64,000 bases of DNA from Streptomyces sp. NBC_01237 (lineage in GTDB: Bacteria; Actinomycetota; Actinomycetes; Streptomycetales; Streptomycetaceae): contig NZ_CP108508.1 of NCBI RefSeq assembly GCF_035917275.1, positions 434,001-498,000 on the forward strand. Reading direction: 5' to 3'. This document shows, piece after piece, positions 47,142-55,415 of the stretch (position 1 is the stretch's first letter; every line of letters begins with the position of its first letter). The notes beneath the pieces are model-generated. The model saw nothing but the letters and a program-made list of their open reading frames with translations, had not been told where the DNA came from and made no database searches. A program made the position numbers and the translations under genes.

Positions 47142-48068
47142 TCAGGAAGCGGGTGATTCGTGGGCGGGGAGTTCTCCGGCCAACTCCATACAGCGCAGAC
47201 GGGCCGGGGAGAAGTTGTAGGGCATCTTTCCCGTGGCCTCGAATGCGCTCATGGCCCCCTCCCCCTTGCCGGCGCTTTTGCCTGCCTCGCCCCCACCCTT
47301 GTCAGCGGTAGCGGTAGCGGGGTGCAACGCGTCCCAGGAGCCGAAAATCGCGTCGTCGCTCTCCGCCAGGCCGGAATCCTCGATAACGGCGTGCAGTGCC
47401 TTTTCGAAGGCGTGCCGTTCGGCAGCCACCCGGGCCACACGGGGGTCATCGACAGCGATCGTGTCATCGAGTGCCTCCTCGGCGGCATCAATACGGTCGG
47501 AGTCCTCCCGCAGTTCCGGGTGAGTGGCCAGGGCGATGAAACGGGAGGCCTGGACGGCAGCACCGAGCGGGCCGAAGATCCGCTCGGTGACCAGCAGGCT
47601 GTCCAGGTCCGTCTGGCGCAAGGAGCCTTCGGGCAGGCTCTTGAGGCGGCTGGTGACGAAGTCGGAGAGCAAACCCATCCTGCTGCCCTCGGTACGCATG
47701 CGCTGCACGGCAGTCCGCTGCCGCCGCAGTTCCGCTTCCTGGGCGACGAGGGTCTCCTCCAGCCGTTCCAGGATGCTCGCGATGCCGTCGTCGCCGTCCT
47801 TGCTGTCGGCACCGGCGGAAGCCGTGTCGGCGTCGGCGAAGGCGTCACGGATGTCGTCCAGGGCGATCCCGGCATCGGCCGCCCTGCGGATCCACAGCAG
47901 CCGGATCATGTCTTCGTAGCCGTAGCGGCGGCGGTCGTCGCCACCCCGCACGGGCTCGGGGAGCAGGCCGATCTCGTGGTAGTGACGGATCGCCCGCGGT
48001 GTGGTGCCGACAAAGGCCGCCGCGTCACCGATCTTGACCTGGCGCGGCGGGACGAAGGACGGATACAT
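47142..48068 (-). CDS. MerR-family transcriptional regulator
   Basis: 308 residues from ATG 48068, with GAGGAAGG upstream. The MerR HTH is at residues about 10-80: VKIGDAAAFVGTTPRAIRHY, HEIGLLPEPVRG, RRRYGYEDMIRLLWIRRAADAG. A long antiparallel coiled coil follows (ILERLEETLVAQEAELRRQ). The large C-terminal domain (about 150-308) is alpha-helical with no Cys or metal-binding loop, so a small-molecule effector is more likely than a metal. The inducer and target are unknown. Confidence 0.9.
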   Translation of the reverse strand: MYPSFVPPRQVKIGDAAAFVGTTPRAIRHYHEIGLLPEPVRGGDDRRRYGYEDMIRLLWIRRAADAGIALDDIRDAFADADTASAGADSKDGDDGIASILERLEETLVAQEAELRRQRTAVQRMRTEGSRMGLLSDFVTSRLKSLPEGSLRQTDLDSLLVTERIFGPLGAAVQASRFIALATHPELREDSDRIDAAEEALDDTIAVDDPRVARVAAERHAFEKALHAVIEDSGLAESDDAIFGSWDALHPATATADKGGGEAGKSAGKGEGAMSAFEATGKMPYNFSPARLRCMELAGELPAHESPAS

Positions 48069-48341
48069 GAGCAGGGGCCTTCCTCAATAGGGCGGGAGAT
48101 GAGTCCACCGGACCACATACCGCTACGGAAGGTGCAACCCGAGCCGCTCCGCCCGGTACCCGTGCCAGGACAAGCACCCCTTGTCCGTGACGATCGGTCA
48201 CGGGCGCCGACGCGTGTTGCCGTCGGCGCGTACCTCTGTCCGTGGGTGCGGGTGAAGGGCGCGCGAGTGGGGCGTCGCGGCGGGCCGGCAGGTGTTGCCG
48301 GCCTTGGTTCCGGGTGGAGAGGACTCGGGGAGCAGAAGGCA

Positions 48342-48722
48342 TCAGACTGCGACGGAGATCAGGTCCACCACGAAGACGAGTGTCGAGCCCGCCGGGATCA
48401 ACGGCGAGGGTGACTGCTTGCCGTAGCCGAGGCGCGGGGGAACGATGATCTCGCGCCGGCCGCCGACCTTCATCCCTCTGACCCCGCGGTCCCAGCCCTT
48501 GATGACCTTGCCACCGCCCACGGCGAACTTGAACGTCTTGCCCCGGTCCCAGGAGGCGTCGAATTCCTTGCCGGACTCGAAGGTGACCCCGACGTAGTGA
48601 ACCTGGACAACCCTGCCAGGCTTCGCTTCAAGCCCGTCCCCGACGACGAGGTCGCGGAAGGTCAGCTCGGTGGGAGCGTCACCCTCCGGAAGGTCGATCT
48701 CGGGCTTCGTCAGTTCACTCAT
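48342..48722 (-). CDS. FKBP-type peptidyl-prolyl cis-trans isomerase
   Basis: 126 residues from ATG 48722 (MSELTKPEIDLPEGDAP), the standard start in Streptomyces. The single FKBP domain shows VVQVHYVGVTFESGKEFDAS, FAVGGGKVIKGWDRGVRGM, GRREIIVPPRLGYG and IPAGSTLVFVVDLISV, with the Tyr, Asp, Trp and Phe pocket residues in place. It is cytoplasmic (no signal peptide). It catalyses proline isomerisation during folding and would bind FK506-type macrolides. Confidence 0.95.
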   Translation of the reverse strand: MSELTKPEIDLPEGDAPTELTFRDLVVGDGLEAKPGRVVQVHYVGVTFESGKEFDASWDRGKTFKFAVGGGKVIKGWDRGVRGMKVGGRREIIVPPRLGYGKQSPSPLIPAGSTLVFVVDLISVAV

Positions 48723-49002
48723 TACCGCCTCGTTCGCTCGCAGCCGGGAGCCCTCGTACAGACCAGCCAGGCACATGGTCACTCTATGCAGTAGATCACC
48801 ATGTTGCCGTGAACGCTGTTCTCTTGGGGTGCGTCACGTCCAACGGAGCGCGATGCCCAGCGTGACGGGGCGTTCTACGGGACGCCCCCCGTGCGGAGTT
48901 GGAGGGGCACCCCTTCGACTGGACGATATGAACCGCGATGCGGTGCAGGCCAAGCGGCGTGCGCACAACCGGCCTGCGGTCGCGGGCCGCAGCGTCCGCA
49001 CG

Positions 49003-49929
49003 TCAGGGCACGGTGATGACGATCTTGCCGCGCGCGTGGCCCGTGGCGCTGGCGTCATGAGCTCTGGCAGCCTCCTTCAGCGGGAACACGGCGTGCAGCG
49101 GGACCGTGAGGCGGCCCTGGTCGGCGAGGTCGGCCGCCAGCGGTAGACCTGCCCAGCCCGGCGACTCTCCCGCTTCGGAGCGGGAGAACCGCACTCCGTG
49201 CCGGGCGGCGTCGAAGTCCGCGATGGTCACCACGTGGTGCGGGTCTCCGACGATGGCCACCAGTTCGGCGAGAGAGCCCTTACCAGCCGCGTCCAGAACC
49301 ACATCGACACCGAGCGGAGCCAGTGGGGCGAGGCGATCGGCCAGCCCCGCCCCGTAGGTGACCGGTACGACGCCGAGCTGGGCGAGGAAGCCGTGGTTGC
49401 CTTCGCTCGCGGTGCCGATCACGGTGAGACCGCGGGCCTGGGCGAGTTGCGCGGCGATGGTGCCGACGCCACCGGCGGCACCATCGATCAACAAGGTCAT
49501 GCCTTCGGCGACTTCCAGCGCCTCCAGTACGCGTGTGGCCGAGTCGATATTGCCCGCAGCGCCACCCGCTTCCTCGAAGGACCATGACCGAGGCTTGGAC
49601 GCCCATGCCTCCAGCACCGCGTACTGGGCCGCGGCGCCCCCCTGATCCACGAAGGGAACGAGGCCGAAGACCGCGTCTCCCACGGCGGCCCCGGTCACCC
49701 CCTCTCCCACCTCGTCGACGATTCCCGCGGCATCCATGCCGGGTATATGGGGGAACTCCACGGTGGCGATGTCCCGCAGCATCCCTGAGCGCAGGTAATG
49801 GTCGGCAGGGGTGACGCCGGTGGCACGCACCGCGATGCGGACCTGACCGTGTCCCGCGTGCGGCTCTTCGACCTCCTCGACACCAAGGACCTCGGAACCG
49901 CCATAGCAGTGGTATTGCACAGCGAACAC
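49003..49929 (-). CDS. NADP-dependent quinone-oxidoreductase-like MDR protein
   Basis: 308 residues from GTG 49929 (VFAVQYHCYGGSEVLGVEEV), with GGAGG 7 nt upstream. It has the zinc-free MDR pattern: VRATGVTPADHYLRSGM, HIPGMDAAGIVDEVGEGVTG and the NADPH motif LLIDGAAGGVGTIAAQLAQARG. Members reduce quinones or enals with NADPH. It is divergent from a TetR regulator, with a dyad between them, so it is the likely target and is probably induced by the regulator's ligand. Confidence 0.92.
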   Translation of the reverse strand: MFAVQYHCYGGSEVLGVEEVEEPHAGHGQVRIAVRATGVTPADHYLRSGMLRDIATVEFPHIPGMDAAGIVDEVGEGVTGAAVGDAVFGLVPFVDQGGAAAQYAVLEAWASKPRSWSFEEAGGAAGNIDSATRVLEALEVAEGMTLLIDGAAGGVGTIAAQLAQARGLTVIGTASEGNHGFLAQLGVVPVTYGAGLADRLAPLAPLGVDVVLDAAGKGSLAELVAIVGDPHHVVTIADFDAARHGVRFSRSEAGESPGWAGLPLAADLADQGRLTVPLHAVFPLKEAARAHDASATGHARGKIVITVP

Positions 49930-50043
49930 GGACAACCTCCGTAAAAATGGCACGTCGTTCAACGGGAGAACTCGCAGCCGCTCACCTCTGCGGCAGAGAG
50001 CCGGCCGCAGGGGCACCGCGGCACCAGGTCACGCTAACCCGCT

Positions 50044-50065
50044 AAACGGTTGACCCCTTCCGTTT
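50044..50065. promoter_or_regulatory. Candidate TetR operator
   Basis: aaacgg (50044-50049) and ccgttt (50060-50065) form a dyad centred in the divergent promoter, 18 bp before the TetR start. cgctaa is directly repeated at 50032-50037 and 50040-50045. Confidence 0.5.
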
Positions 50066-50082
50066 GTGATTAAGTGGGAGAC

Positions 50083-50763
50083 ATGCCTGCTCAACCGTCT
50101 CGGAACCCGCCCCCCTCCGCATCCGGCGCCCCCGCCTCGGGGCAGAGAGCCGACGCCCGGCTCAACCGCACCCGGCTCCTCCAGGCCGCCCGCGAGGCGT
50201 ACGCCCTCGACGGCACCGACGTACCTTCCAGCACAATCGCCCGCAGAGCGGGCGTGGGTGCCGCCACCCTCTACCGGCATTTCCCGACACGCGGCTCGCT
50301 GATCGCCGCCGCGTTCTCCGAACAACTCGGCCAGTGCGTCGCCACTCTCGACGAGGCTCTTCAGGACGACGATCCCTGGCACGGACTTCGCAACGTCCTC
50401 ACCAAGGTGTGCATGATGCAGGCCCAGGACCGCGGGTTCAGCGCCGCGTTCCTCTCCCAGTTTCCCGACGCGCCGGACGTCCATCGTGAGCGTGCCCGCG
50501 CCGAGACATCCCTCGCCCAGCTGGTACAGCGCGCGAAGGACACCGGGCAGCTGCGCAAGGACTTCGACCCCAGCGATGTCACCCTGTTGCTCCTGGCCAA
50601 CAACGGCGTCGTGCGAGAGTCCCCGGCGGCCTCCATGGCCGCATCCCGTCGCCTGCTCGCCTACTTCCTCCAGTCCTGCCTGCCGACGGACGGCACACCC
50701 CTGCCCGAGCCCGCGCCACTCCGCCTGGACGACCTCTACAGACCACCGCGTCGAACGGCGTGA
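50083..50763 (+). CDS. TetR/AcrR-family transcriptional regulator
   Basis: 226 residues from ATG 50083; a GTG at 50074 is the alternative. The N-terminal HTH is NRTRLLQAAREAYALDG, then TIARRAGVGAATLYRHFPTR (recognition helix). The helical C-terminal domain (about 75-200) resembles the SCO1712-like TetR group found beside MDR oxidoreductases. Target: probably the divergent gene at 49003-49929 and itself, through the dyad at 50044-50065. Confidence 0.92.
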   Translation: MPAQPSRNPPPSASGAPASGQRADARLNRTRLLQAAREAYALDGTDVPSSTIARRAGVGAATLYRHFPTRGSLIAAAFSEQLGQCVATLDEALQDDDPWHGLRNVLTKVCMMQAQDRGFSAAFLSQFPDAPDVHRERARAETSLAQLVQRAKDTGQLRKDFDPSDVTLLLLANNGVVRESPAASMAASRRLLAYFLQSCLPTDGTPLPEPAPLRLDDLYRPPRRTA

Positions 50764-50977
50764 CCGCCGATGTGCTCAAGGTCCCGTGGTCGGCGGGCTC
50801 CAGAGGAACGGCGGCGGGAACTCCTCCTTCGATGGAGAGTGCCGGATGCCCGTCGGCCAGCGGACATCCGGGTTCCCCCAGAAGGAGCAGCCGGGCAGCG
50901 GGGGCCGCACCGCCCGTACGCCGTGGCACACTCGTCCCTTGATCGCGGGGGCCGCACTGCCCCCGACCCGGGAGGAC

Positions 50978-51532
50978 ATGACTGTGCGCAGAACCAAGTG
51001 GGCCACCGTGGTGGTAGCAGTCATCGCACTCGGAGCCGCAGGCTGCGGCACGAGCGACGCGGGCACCGAGGTGGACGCCACCCCGAAGCCGCCCCGGCCC
51101 CAGGGCACCGGGGTACTCACGAAGGAAGTCGTGCGTACGGACCTCGACGCCTCGGCCGCGGACGCGGGCGTTCCGGCGAACGCACCGGAATATGGGCGGA
51201 CGAGCGAGGACGCCCCGGCCGGCTCGGCGCCGCAGTCGTGCGGCGTCGCCTTCAAGGGGTTCGGCACCAAGACCGCCCCGGTGGACATCGCCCGCTACGA
51301 GGCGGTGGTGGGCGAGTTGCGCGAGCGCGACTGGCAGCAGCCCCAGGAACGCTATGAGCGCAAGGGCCCGGACGACGGGGTGGTCGACTTGGCCCGGGTG
51401 GTCCTCAATCAGCGCGGCTGGAGCGTGGTCGCGGAGTACCGGACCTTCCAGGAGGACGGCGTGATCACCCTGACGGCCTTCGAGGACGCCTGTGTGAAGG
51501 AGAACGACGCGGACGCGGGTCCGGTCGGCTGA
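50978..51532 (+). CDS. Lipoprotein of unknown function
   Basis: 184 residues from ATG 50978, or 182 from GTG 50984, which is better spaced (8 nt) from GGAGG. The signal peptide RRTKWATVVVAVIALGAAGC has its lipobox Cys near residue 23. A Pro/Thr linker is followed by a small alpha/beta domain: 'VAFKGFGTKTAPVDIARYEA', 'VVGELRERDWQQPQERYE', 'VLNQRGWSVVAEYRTF' and 'VITLTAFEDACVKEN', with a likely disulfide between CGVAF and DACVK. This type is common in Streptomyces and is not characterised. Confidence 0.85.
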   Translation: MTVRRTKWATVVVAVIALGAAGCGTSDAGTEVDATPKPPRPQGTGVLTKEVVRTDLDASAADAGVPANAPEYGRTSEDAPAGSAPQSCGVAFKGFGTKTAPVDIARYEAVVGELRERDWQQPQERYERKGPDDGVVDLARVVLNQRGWSVVAEYRTFQEDGVITLTAFEDACVKENDADAGPVG

Positions 51533-51832
51533 CCCCGCCCCGCTGCCCAACGGCCTCGTGCACGGCAATCCCTGACACCTCCGCACCGCCGCGTCCCGCT
51601 GGGCACAGCCTCGCCCCCGTGACGGCAGGCTCCACTGACGCGCCCGACTGCCCGTCGCGCACGGGGCGGTGAGAAGTTGCTTCCGATCTCCGGTCTTCGT
51701 CGGAGCCCCCGCCTGCTCACGCCCCGGTGACGACCCGGAAGGCCGTGGGCACCGGCACCACCGGTCCGACGGGTTGAGGAGATCCGCGCCCCCCTTTCCC
51801 ATCCACTTGCCCCACCAGGTATCTTGCATCGC

Positions 51833-52042
51833 ATGGAACCAGGTGATTCGGCCAGGCAGACCCGCGCAGCCACCCAGCTGCGCAAGGGCGTCCTGGAGTA
51901 CCCCGTACTCGCCCTGATGCGGAACCGCCCCCGCTACGACGCGGAACTCCTCCACGAGTTCGCCCGCGTCCGACCCGGCTTCCGCGACACCGTCGACACC
52001 TTCTTCACCACCCCCCACCCCAGCACCGGAGACCTCGTATGA
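51833..52042 (+). CDS. PadR-family protein with its winged helix deleted
   Basis: 69 residues from ATG 51833. It begins like a PadR repressor (TQLRKGVLEYPVLALMRNRP, RYDAELLHE) but then jumps directly to the C-terminal PadR segment (FARVRPGFRDTVDTFF). The recognition helix and wing, about 50-60 residues between them, are missing. The join is near 51955-51962, in frame. Its TGA overlaps the ATG of the DUF1700 gene, the normal coupling of PadR/DUF1700 pairs. It should not bind DNA. Translational coupling to the next gene may explain why the short frame survives. Confidence 0.7.
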   Translation: MEPGDSARQTRAATQLRKGVLEYPVLALMRNRPRYDAELLHEFARVRPGFRDTVDTFFTTPHPSTGDLV

Positions 52043-52635
52043 AGACCTCTGCCGACCCCGTACGCGACTACCTCTCCGCTGTCGAGCGCGAGGCCTCCGC
52101 GCTCCCCGCCGACCGTCGCCAGGAACTCCTCGCCGACCTCGCCGAACACATCGAGGTGACGCGCGCCGAGCGCCCCGATGCCGCGATCGGCGAGGTCCTG
52201 GCGGAGCTGGGGGACCCCCGCACGATCGCGGCGACGGCACTGGCGGAGGCGGGGAACGGGGCCGCCGGAGCCCCGGCCCGGAGCGGTGTCGGCATACCCG
52301 CCCGGCGTGGCAAGGTGCACCCCCTGGTCCCGCTCCTGATGCTCACGCTGTCGCTGCCCTTCATGATGGTCTTCCCCGACCTCCCCGGGCCGCTGTTCGG
52401 CGTCCTGTTGCGCGTCACCGGCGCGGTGCTGCTCTGCACCTCGGTGCACTGGGTCGCCGTCCAGAAGACCACCGGCGTTCTGCTTGCCGCCGTCCTGCCG
52501 AGTGCCGTCATCGCCACCTGGAACCTGTCCAGCGGCGGCCCGGCGGGCGACACCCCGGCCCTCGTGGCCAACCTGGCGATGCTCGCCGTGCTGGCCGGCA
52601 CGGCAACATGGCTCTGGCGGGTCCGCCGCGCCTGA
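52039..52635 (+). CDS. DUF1700/HAAS-domain membrane protein
   Basis: 198 residues from ATG 52039, overlapping the PadR stop. Residues 1-65 form the HAAS helical domain (VRDYLSAVEREASALPADRR, ELLADLAEHIEVTRAE, VLAELGDPRTIAATALAEAG). Four hydrophobic segments follow (VPLLMLTLSLPFMMVF, LLRVTGAVLLCTSVHWV, GVLLAAVLPSAVIATW, ALVANLAMLAVLAGTATWLW). The family sits beside PadR regulators and is thought to affect membrane signalling. Its regulator is internally deleted here, so expression may be constitutive. Confidence 0.88.
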   Translation: MKTSADPVRDYLSAVEREASALPADRRQELLADLAEHIEVTRAERPDAAIGEVLAELGDPRTIAATALAEAGNGAAGAPARSGVGIPARRGKVHPLVPLLMLTLSLPFMMVFPDLPGPLFGVLLRVTGAVLLCTSVHWVAVQKTTGVLLAAVLPSAVIATWNLSSGGPAGDTPALVANLAMLAVLAGTATWLWRVRRA

Positions 52636-53089
52636 ACCCGTCGTTCAACCGGCAGCGGTCACGTGAATCGCTCTCGGGTCGCGGTCGAACGGCCAGTGCT
52701 CGGAACCGAGACGGCTGACGGTGCCGGTGACGATCGCAGGTTCACTGTCGCGCACGGGCAGTCCCCCGCCCCTGGGTCGTGGACTCATGGGTGGGCCGGG
52801 CGGCACATCAACGGGTCCAAGCATGTCGGTTGTTGACGCACGCCGAGCCCTTTCACCGGCCTGGTCGACTTCCATGCCCCCGGGGAACGGCTGACGGCCA
52901 TGCCGCCCCCGGGGTCTCCCACACACCCGGCAACTACCGGCTCCGAAGGGAGTCCTGGGACGACTGGTCCCTCAAGGGCGCCTCGACCGCGTCCGGTTCG
53001 GGGTCCCTGAAGGTGGCCGTGTACCGATGCACTGCACGCCGGCAACCGCCATCTCCGTCAACTTCCTTGAAAATATGAGCTACAAGCGA
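52636..53089. other. About 450 bp without a supported gene
   Basis: No complete gene. A minus-strand stretch ending at 52645 (IVTGTVSRLGSEHWPFDRDP) and a plus-strand stretch near 52930-53040 (YRLRRESWDDWSLKGAS) have coding-like third-position bias and may be debris of lost genes, but neither has a start or a recognised family. Confidence 0.35.
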
Positions 53090-53119
53090 TTGACGCCCCG
53101 CCGATCGGATTCCTAGCAT
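53090..53119 (+). promoter_or_regulatory. Probable sigma-70-type promoter of the ABC operon
   Basis: ttgacg (53090-53095) and tagcat (53114-53119), 18 bp apart, in an AT-richer block. They point towards the ABC exporter genes and predict transcription from about 53126, leaving a ~300-nt leader. Confidence 0.55.
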
Positions 53120-53426
53120 CGGTGGATCGATTTACTACTCAGTGTCGACCCTGTTCGGGGACAAGTCTGGGGACGGGACGAGTGATGGTGCGGTTACCGC
53201 GCGCTGATGTACCGGCCGAGAGGCGCCATCCGTTCAACTGCTCAGCGGGAGCGTCGCGGCGGGCGTCCCGGCGGGGTGCGGCCGACGCTCGGAACGGTAC
53301 GGATTCACGGTGGTCGACGACGTACTCGGCCAGGTGGCCATGGCGGCGGGCGGGCAACGGGAGGAGAGCCTGTACGCCCATGACTCTGGCGTGGCAGCCG
53401 AGCGCCGCAGCCCGCCGGGCACGACG

Positions 53427-55415
53427 ATGAGCACCCACGATCATGCCGGGCGCGATGAGCGGCCGCACGGGCGATGGCTACGGCCGCGGACCGACGGCGC
53501 TCCGCGGGCTGCGGGAACCGTCCGTGACCTGGCCGCCGCTCTGCCTCGGGCCGGCCGGGGCCTGACGGCCGGGCTGCTGACCGTCACGCTGTTGACCGGC
53601 CTGCTGCCCCTGGTCCAGATGGGGCTCACCAGCATCGCGGTCGGCTCGCTCCCCGACGCCGTGCGCCATGGTGCGGGCACAAGGGCGCACACTCGCCTCG
53701 TGCTGGTGCTCGCCGTGCTGACCGCGGTGTTCTTCGCCGCGCAGGCCGCCGTTCCGCTCCAGAGGTCGCTGTGCCGAGCCCTCGGTACGCGGCTGGAGGA
53801 ACGCACCCGGATGCGGGTCATGGCGGCGGCAGACGGCGAGGAGCACGGCGGGGAAGGGCTTCGGGAGGCGGTGGCGCGGGCGCGGGACATCAGGACCGCC
53901 GCGTTCGGACCGTCGGCCGCGGTGGGGGGACTGTCCGGTCTGGTCGCGGGACGTCTGCACGGGCTGGCGGCGGCCGCTGTCCTGGCCACCTTCCAATGGT
54001 GGGCGCCGCTGGTGCTGCTGGGCACCTTCCTCCCCTGGGACCGCTACTTCCGCCAGGAACACGCCAAGGTCGCGAAGGGCTGGGCGGGCCGCACCGAGGA
54101 GCAGGAACGGGCCAGGTACTACCGCGATCTCGCCTTCGATCCGGCGGCGGGCAAGGAGATCAGGATCTTCGGCCTCGCGGGCTTCGTCGGCGACCGGTTC
54201 GCCAGGCACTTCCGGCGGGCCATGAGCCCGGTATGGCGCGGGCGCGGCACCGACCTGCGACGCTTCCTTCCCCGCGTGGCGCTGGTGGCGCTCGGCTACG
54301 CCGTGGTCTACGGCTCCATGGGCCGCGAGCTGTCGAACGGGACGCTCGGGCTCACCGCCACGGTGCTGTACGTCCAGACGGCCGGTCAGATCTGGCGGAT
54401 CGTACCGAGCTTCAACGACCTCTCGCGGCTCGCCATCGGGGCCGGCGCCGTCTCGGCGGCGGCGCGACTGCCCGAGCCCGCCGGACACGCGTCGCAGCGG
54501 GCCGTACCACCCGCACCCGCGCACCGGCCCGTCATCCGGTTCGAGAACGTGACCTACCGCTATCCGGCGGCAGCCGACGAGGTTCTGCATGGCATCGACC
54601 TGACCGTCCCGGCGGGCGGAACCCTGGCGGTGGTCGGGGCCAACGGTGCGGGCAAGAGCACTCTGATCAACCTGCTGTGCGGTCTTGTCCGGCCCACCGA
54701 CGGCCGGGTGACAGCGGATGGCACGGACCTCGCGGACTTGGCGTCCGGCGAGTGGCGGACCGGGGTCGCCGCGGTCTTCCAGGACCAGGTGCGCTACCCC
54801 TTCTCGGTCCGCGACAACATCGCCGTCGGAGCGGCCGGTCCGGTCGATGACGCGGCGGTACTGCGGGCTGCCGGGCAGGCGGGGGCGGCGGAGCTGATCG
54901 GGCGGCTGCCCCGAGGACTGGACACCGTGTTGTCCCGCGACTTCACGGGAGGCACCGAACTCTCCGGCGGGCAGTGGCAGTCCATAGCGGTGGCCCGTGC
55001 GCTGGCCGGCACCGCGACGGGCGCCCACCTGCTCGTGCTCGACGAGCCGACGGCGAGTCTGGACGTACGCGCCGAGGCGGAGCTGTTCGGGAGGATCATC
55101 GGCGCGGACACCGGCTTGACCACGGTGCTGGTCTCCCATCGCTTCGCCAACGTCCGGCGCGCCGACCGCATCGTCGTCCTGGACGGCGGCCGCGTCACCG
55201 AGGAGGGAACCCACGACGAGCTGATGCGGTTGAACGGCCGGTACGCACAGATGTTCCGTCTCCAGGCCGCCCATTTCACCGATGCGGCCAAGGAGCCCGC
55301 CGAAGGGCGTCCGGACGTCCCCGGCCCGGACGCCTCGGTTCTTGATGTGCCCCGCCCGAACGCCGAAGACACCGATGTCGCAGCCGTGGACCTCGCGGAC
55401 GGGAGGACACCGTGA
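53427..55415 (+). CDS. ABC exporter half-transporter (TMD-NBD) 1
   Basis: 662 residues if started at ATG 53427 (MSTHDHAGRDERPHG). The frame is open and coding-like back to 53208, and GTG 53310 is an alternative. N-terminal TM domain (about 40-330). NBD: Walker A VVGANGAGKSTLINLLCG (Lys410), Q-loop FQDQVRYPF, signature LSGGQWQSIAVARALA, Walker B LLVLDEPTASLD, H-loop VSHRFANVRRADRI. It is an MsbA-like exporter whose acidic Pro-rich tail ends at a GTGA overlap with the next transporter, so the two probably form a heterodimer. The cargo is unknown; similar pairs export peptides, including RiPPs. Confidence 0.92.
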   Translation: MSTHDHAGRDERPHGRWLRPRTDGAPRAAGTVRDLAAALPRAGRGLTAGLLTVTLLTGLLPLVQMGLTSIAVGSLPDAVRHGAGTRAHTRLVLVLAVLTAVFFAAQAAVPLQRSLCRALGTRLEERTRMRVMAAADGEEHGGEGLREAVARARDIRTAAFGPSAAVGGLSGLVAGRLHGLAAAAVLATFQWWAPLVLLGTFLPWDRYFRQEHAKVAKGWAGRTEEQERARYYRDLAFDPAAGKEIRIFGLAGFVGDRFARHFRRAMSPVWRGRGTDLRRFLPRVALVALGYAVVYGSMGRELSNGTLGLTATVLYVQTAGQIWRIVPSFNDLSRLAIGAGAVSAAARLPEPAGHASQRAVPPAPAHRPVIRFENVTYRYPAAADEVLHGIDLTVPAGGTLAVVGANGAGKSTLINLLCGLVRPTDGRVTADGTDLADLASGEWRTGVAAVFQDQVRYPFSVRDNIAVGAAGPVDDAAVLRAAGQAGAAELIGRLPRGLDTVLSRDFTGGTELSGGQWQSIAVARALAGTATGAHLLVLDEPTASLDVRAEAELFGRIIGADTGLTTVLVSHRFANVRRADRIVVLDGGRVTEEGTHDELMRLNGRYAQMFRLQAAHFTDAAKEPAEGRPDVPGPDASVLDVPRPNAEDTDVAAVDLADGRTP

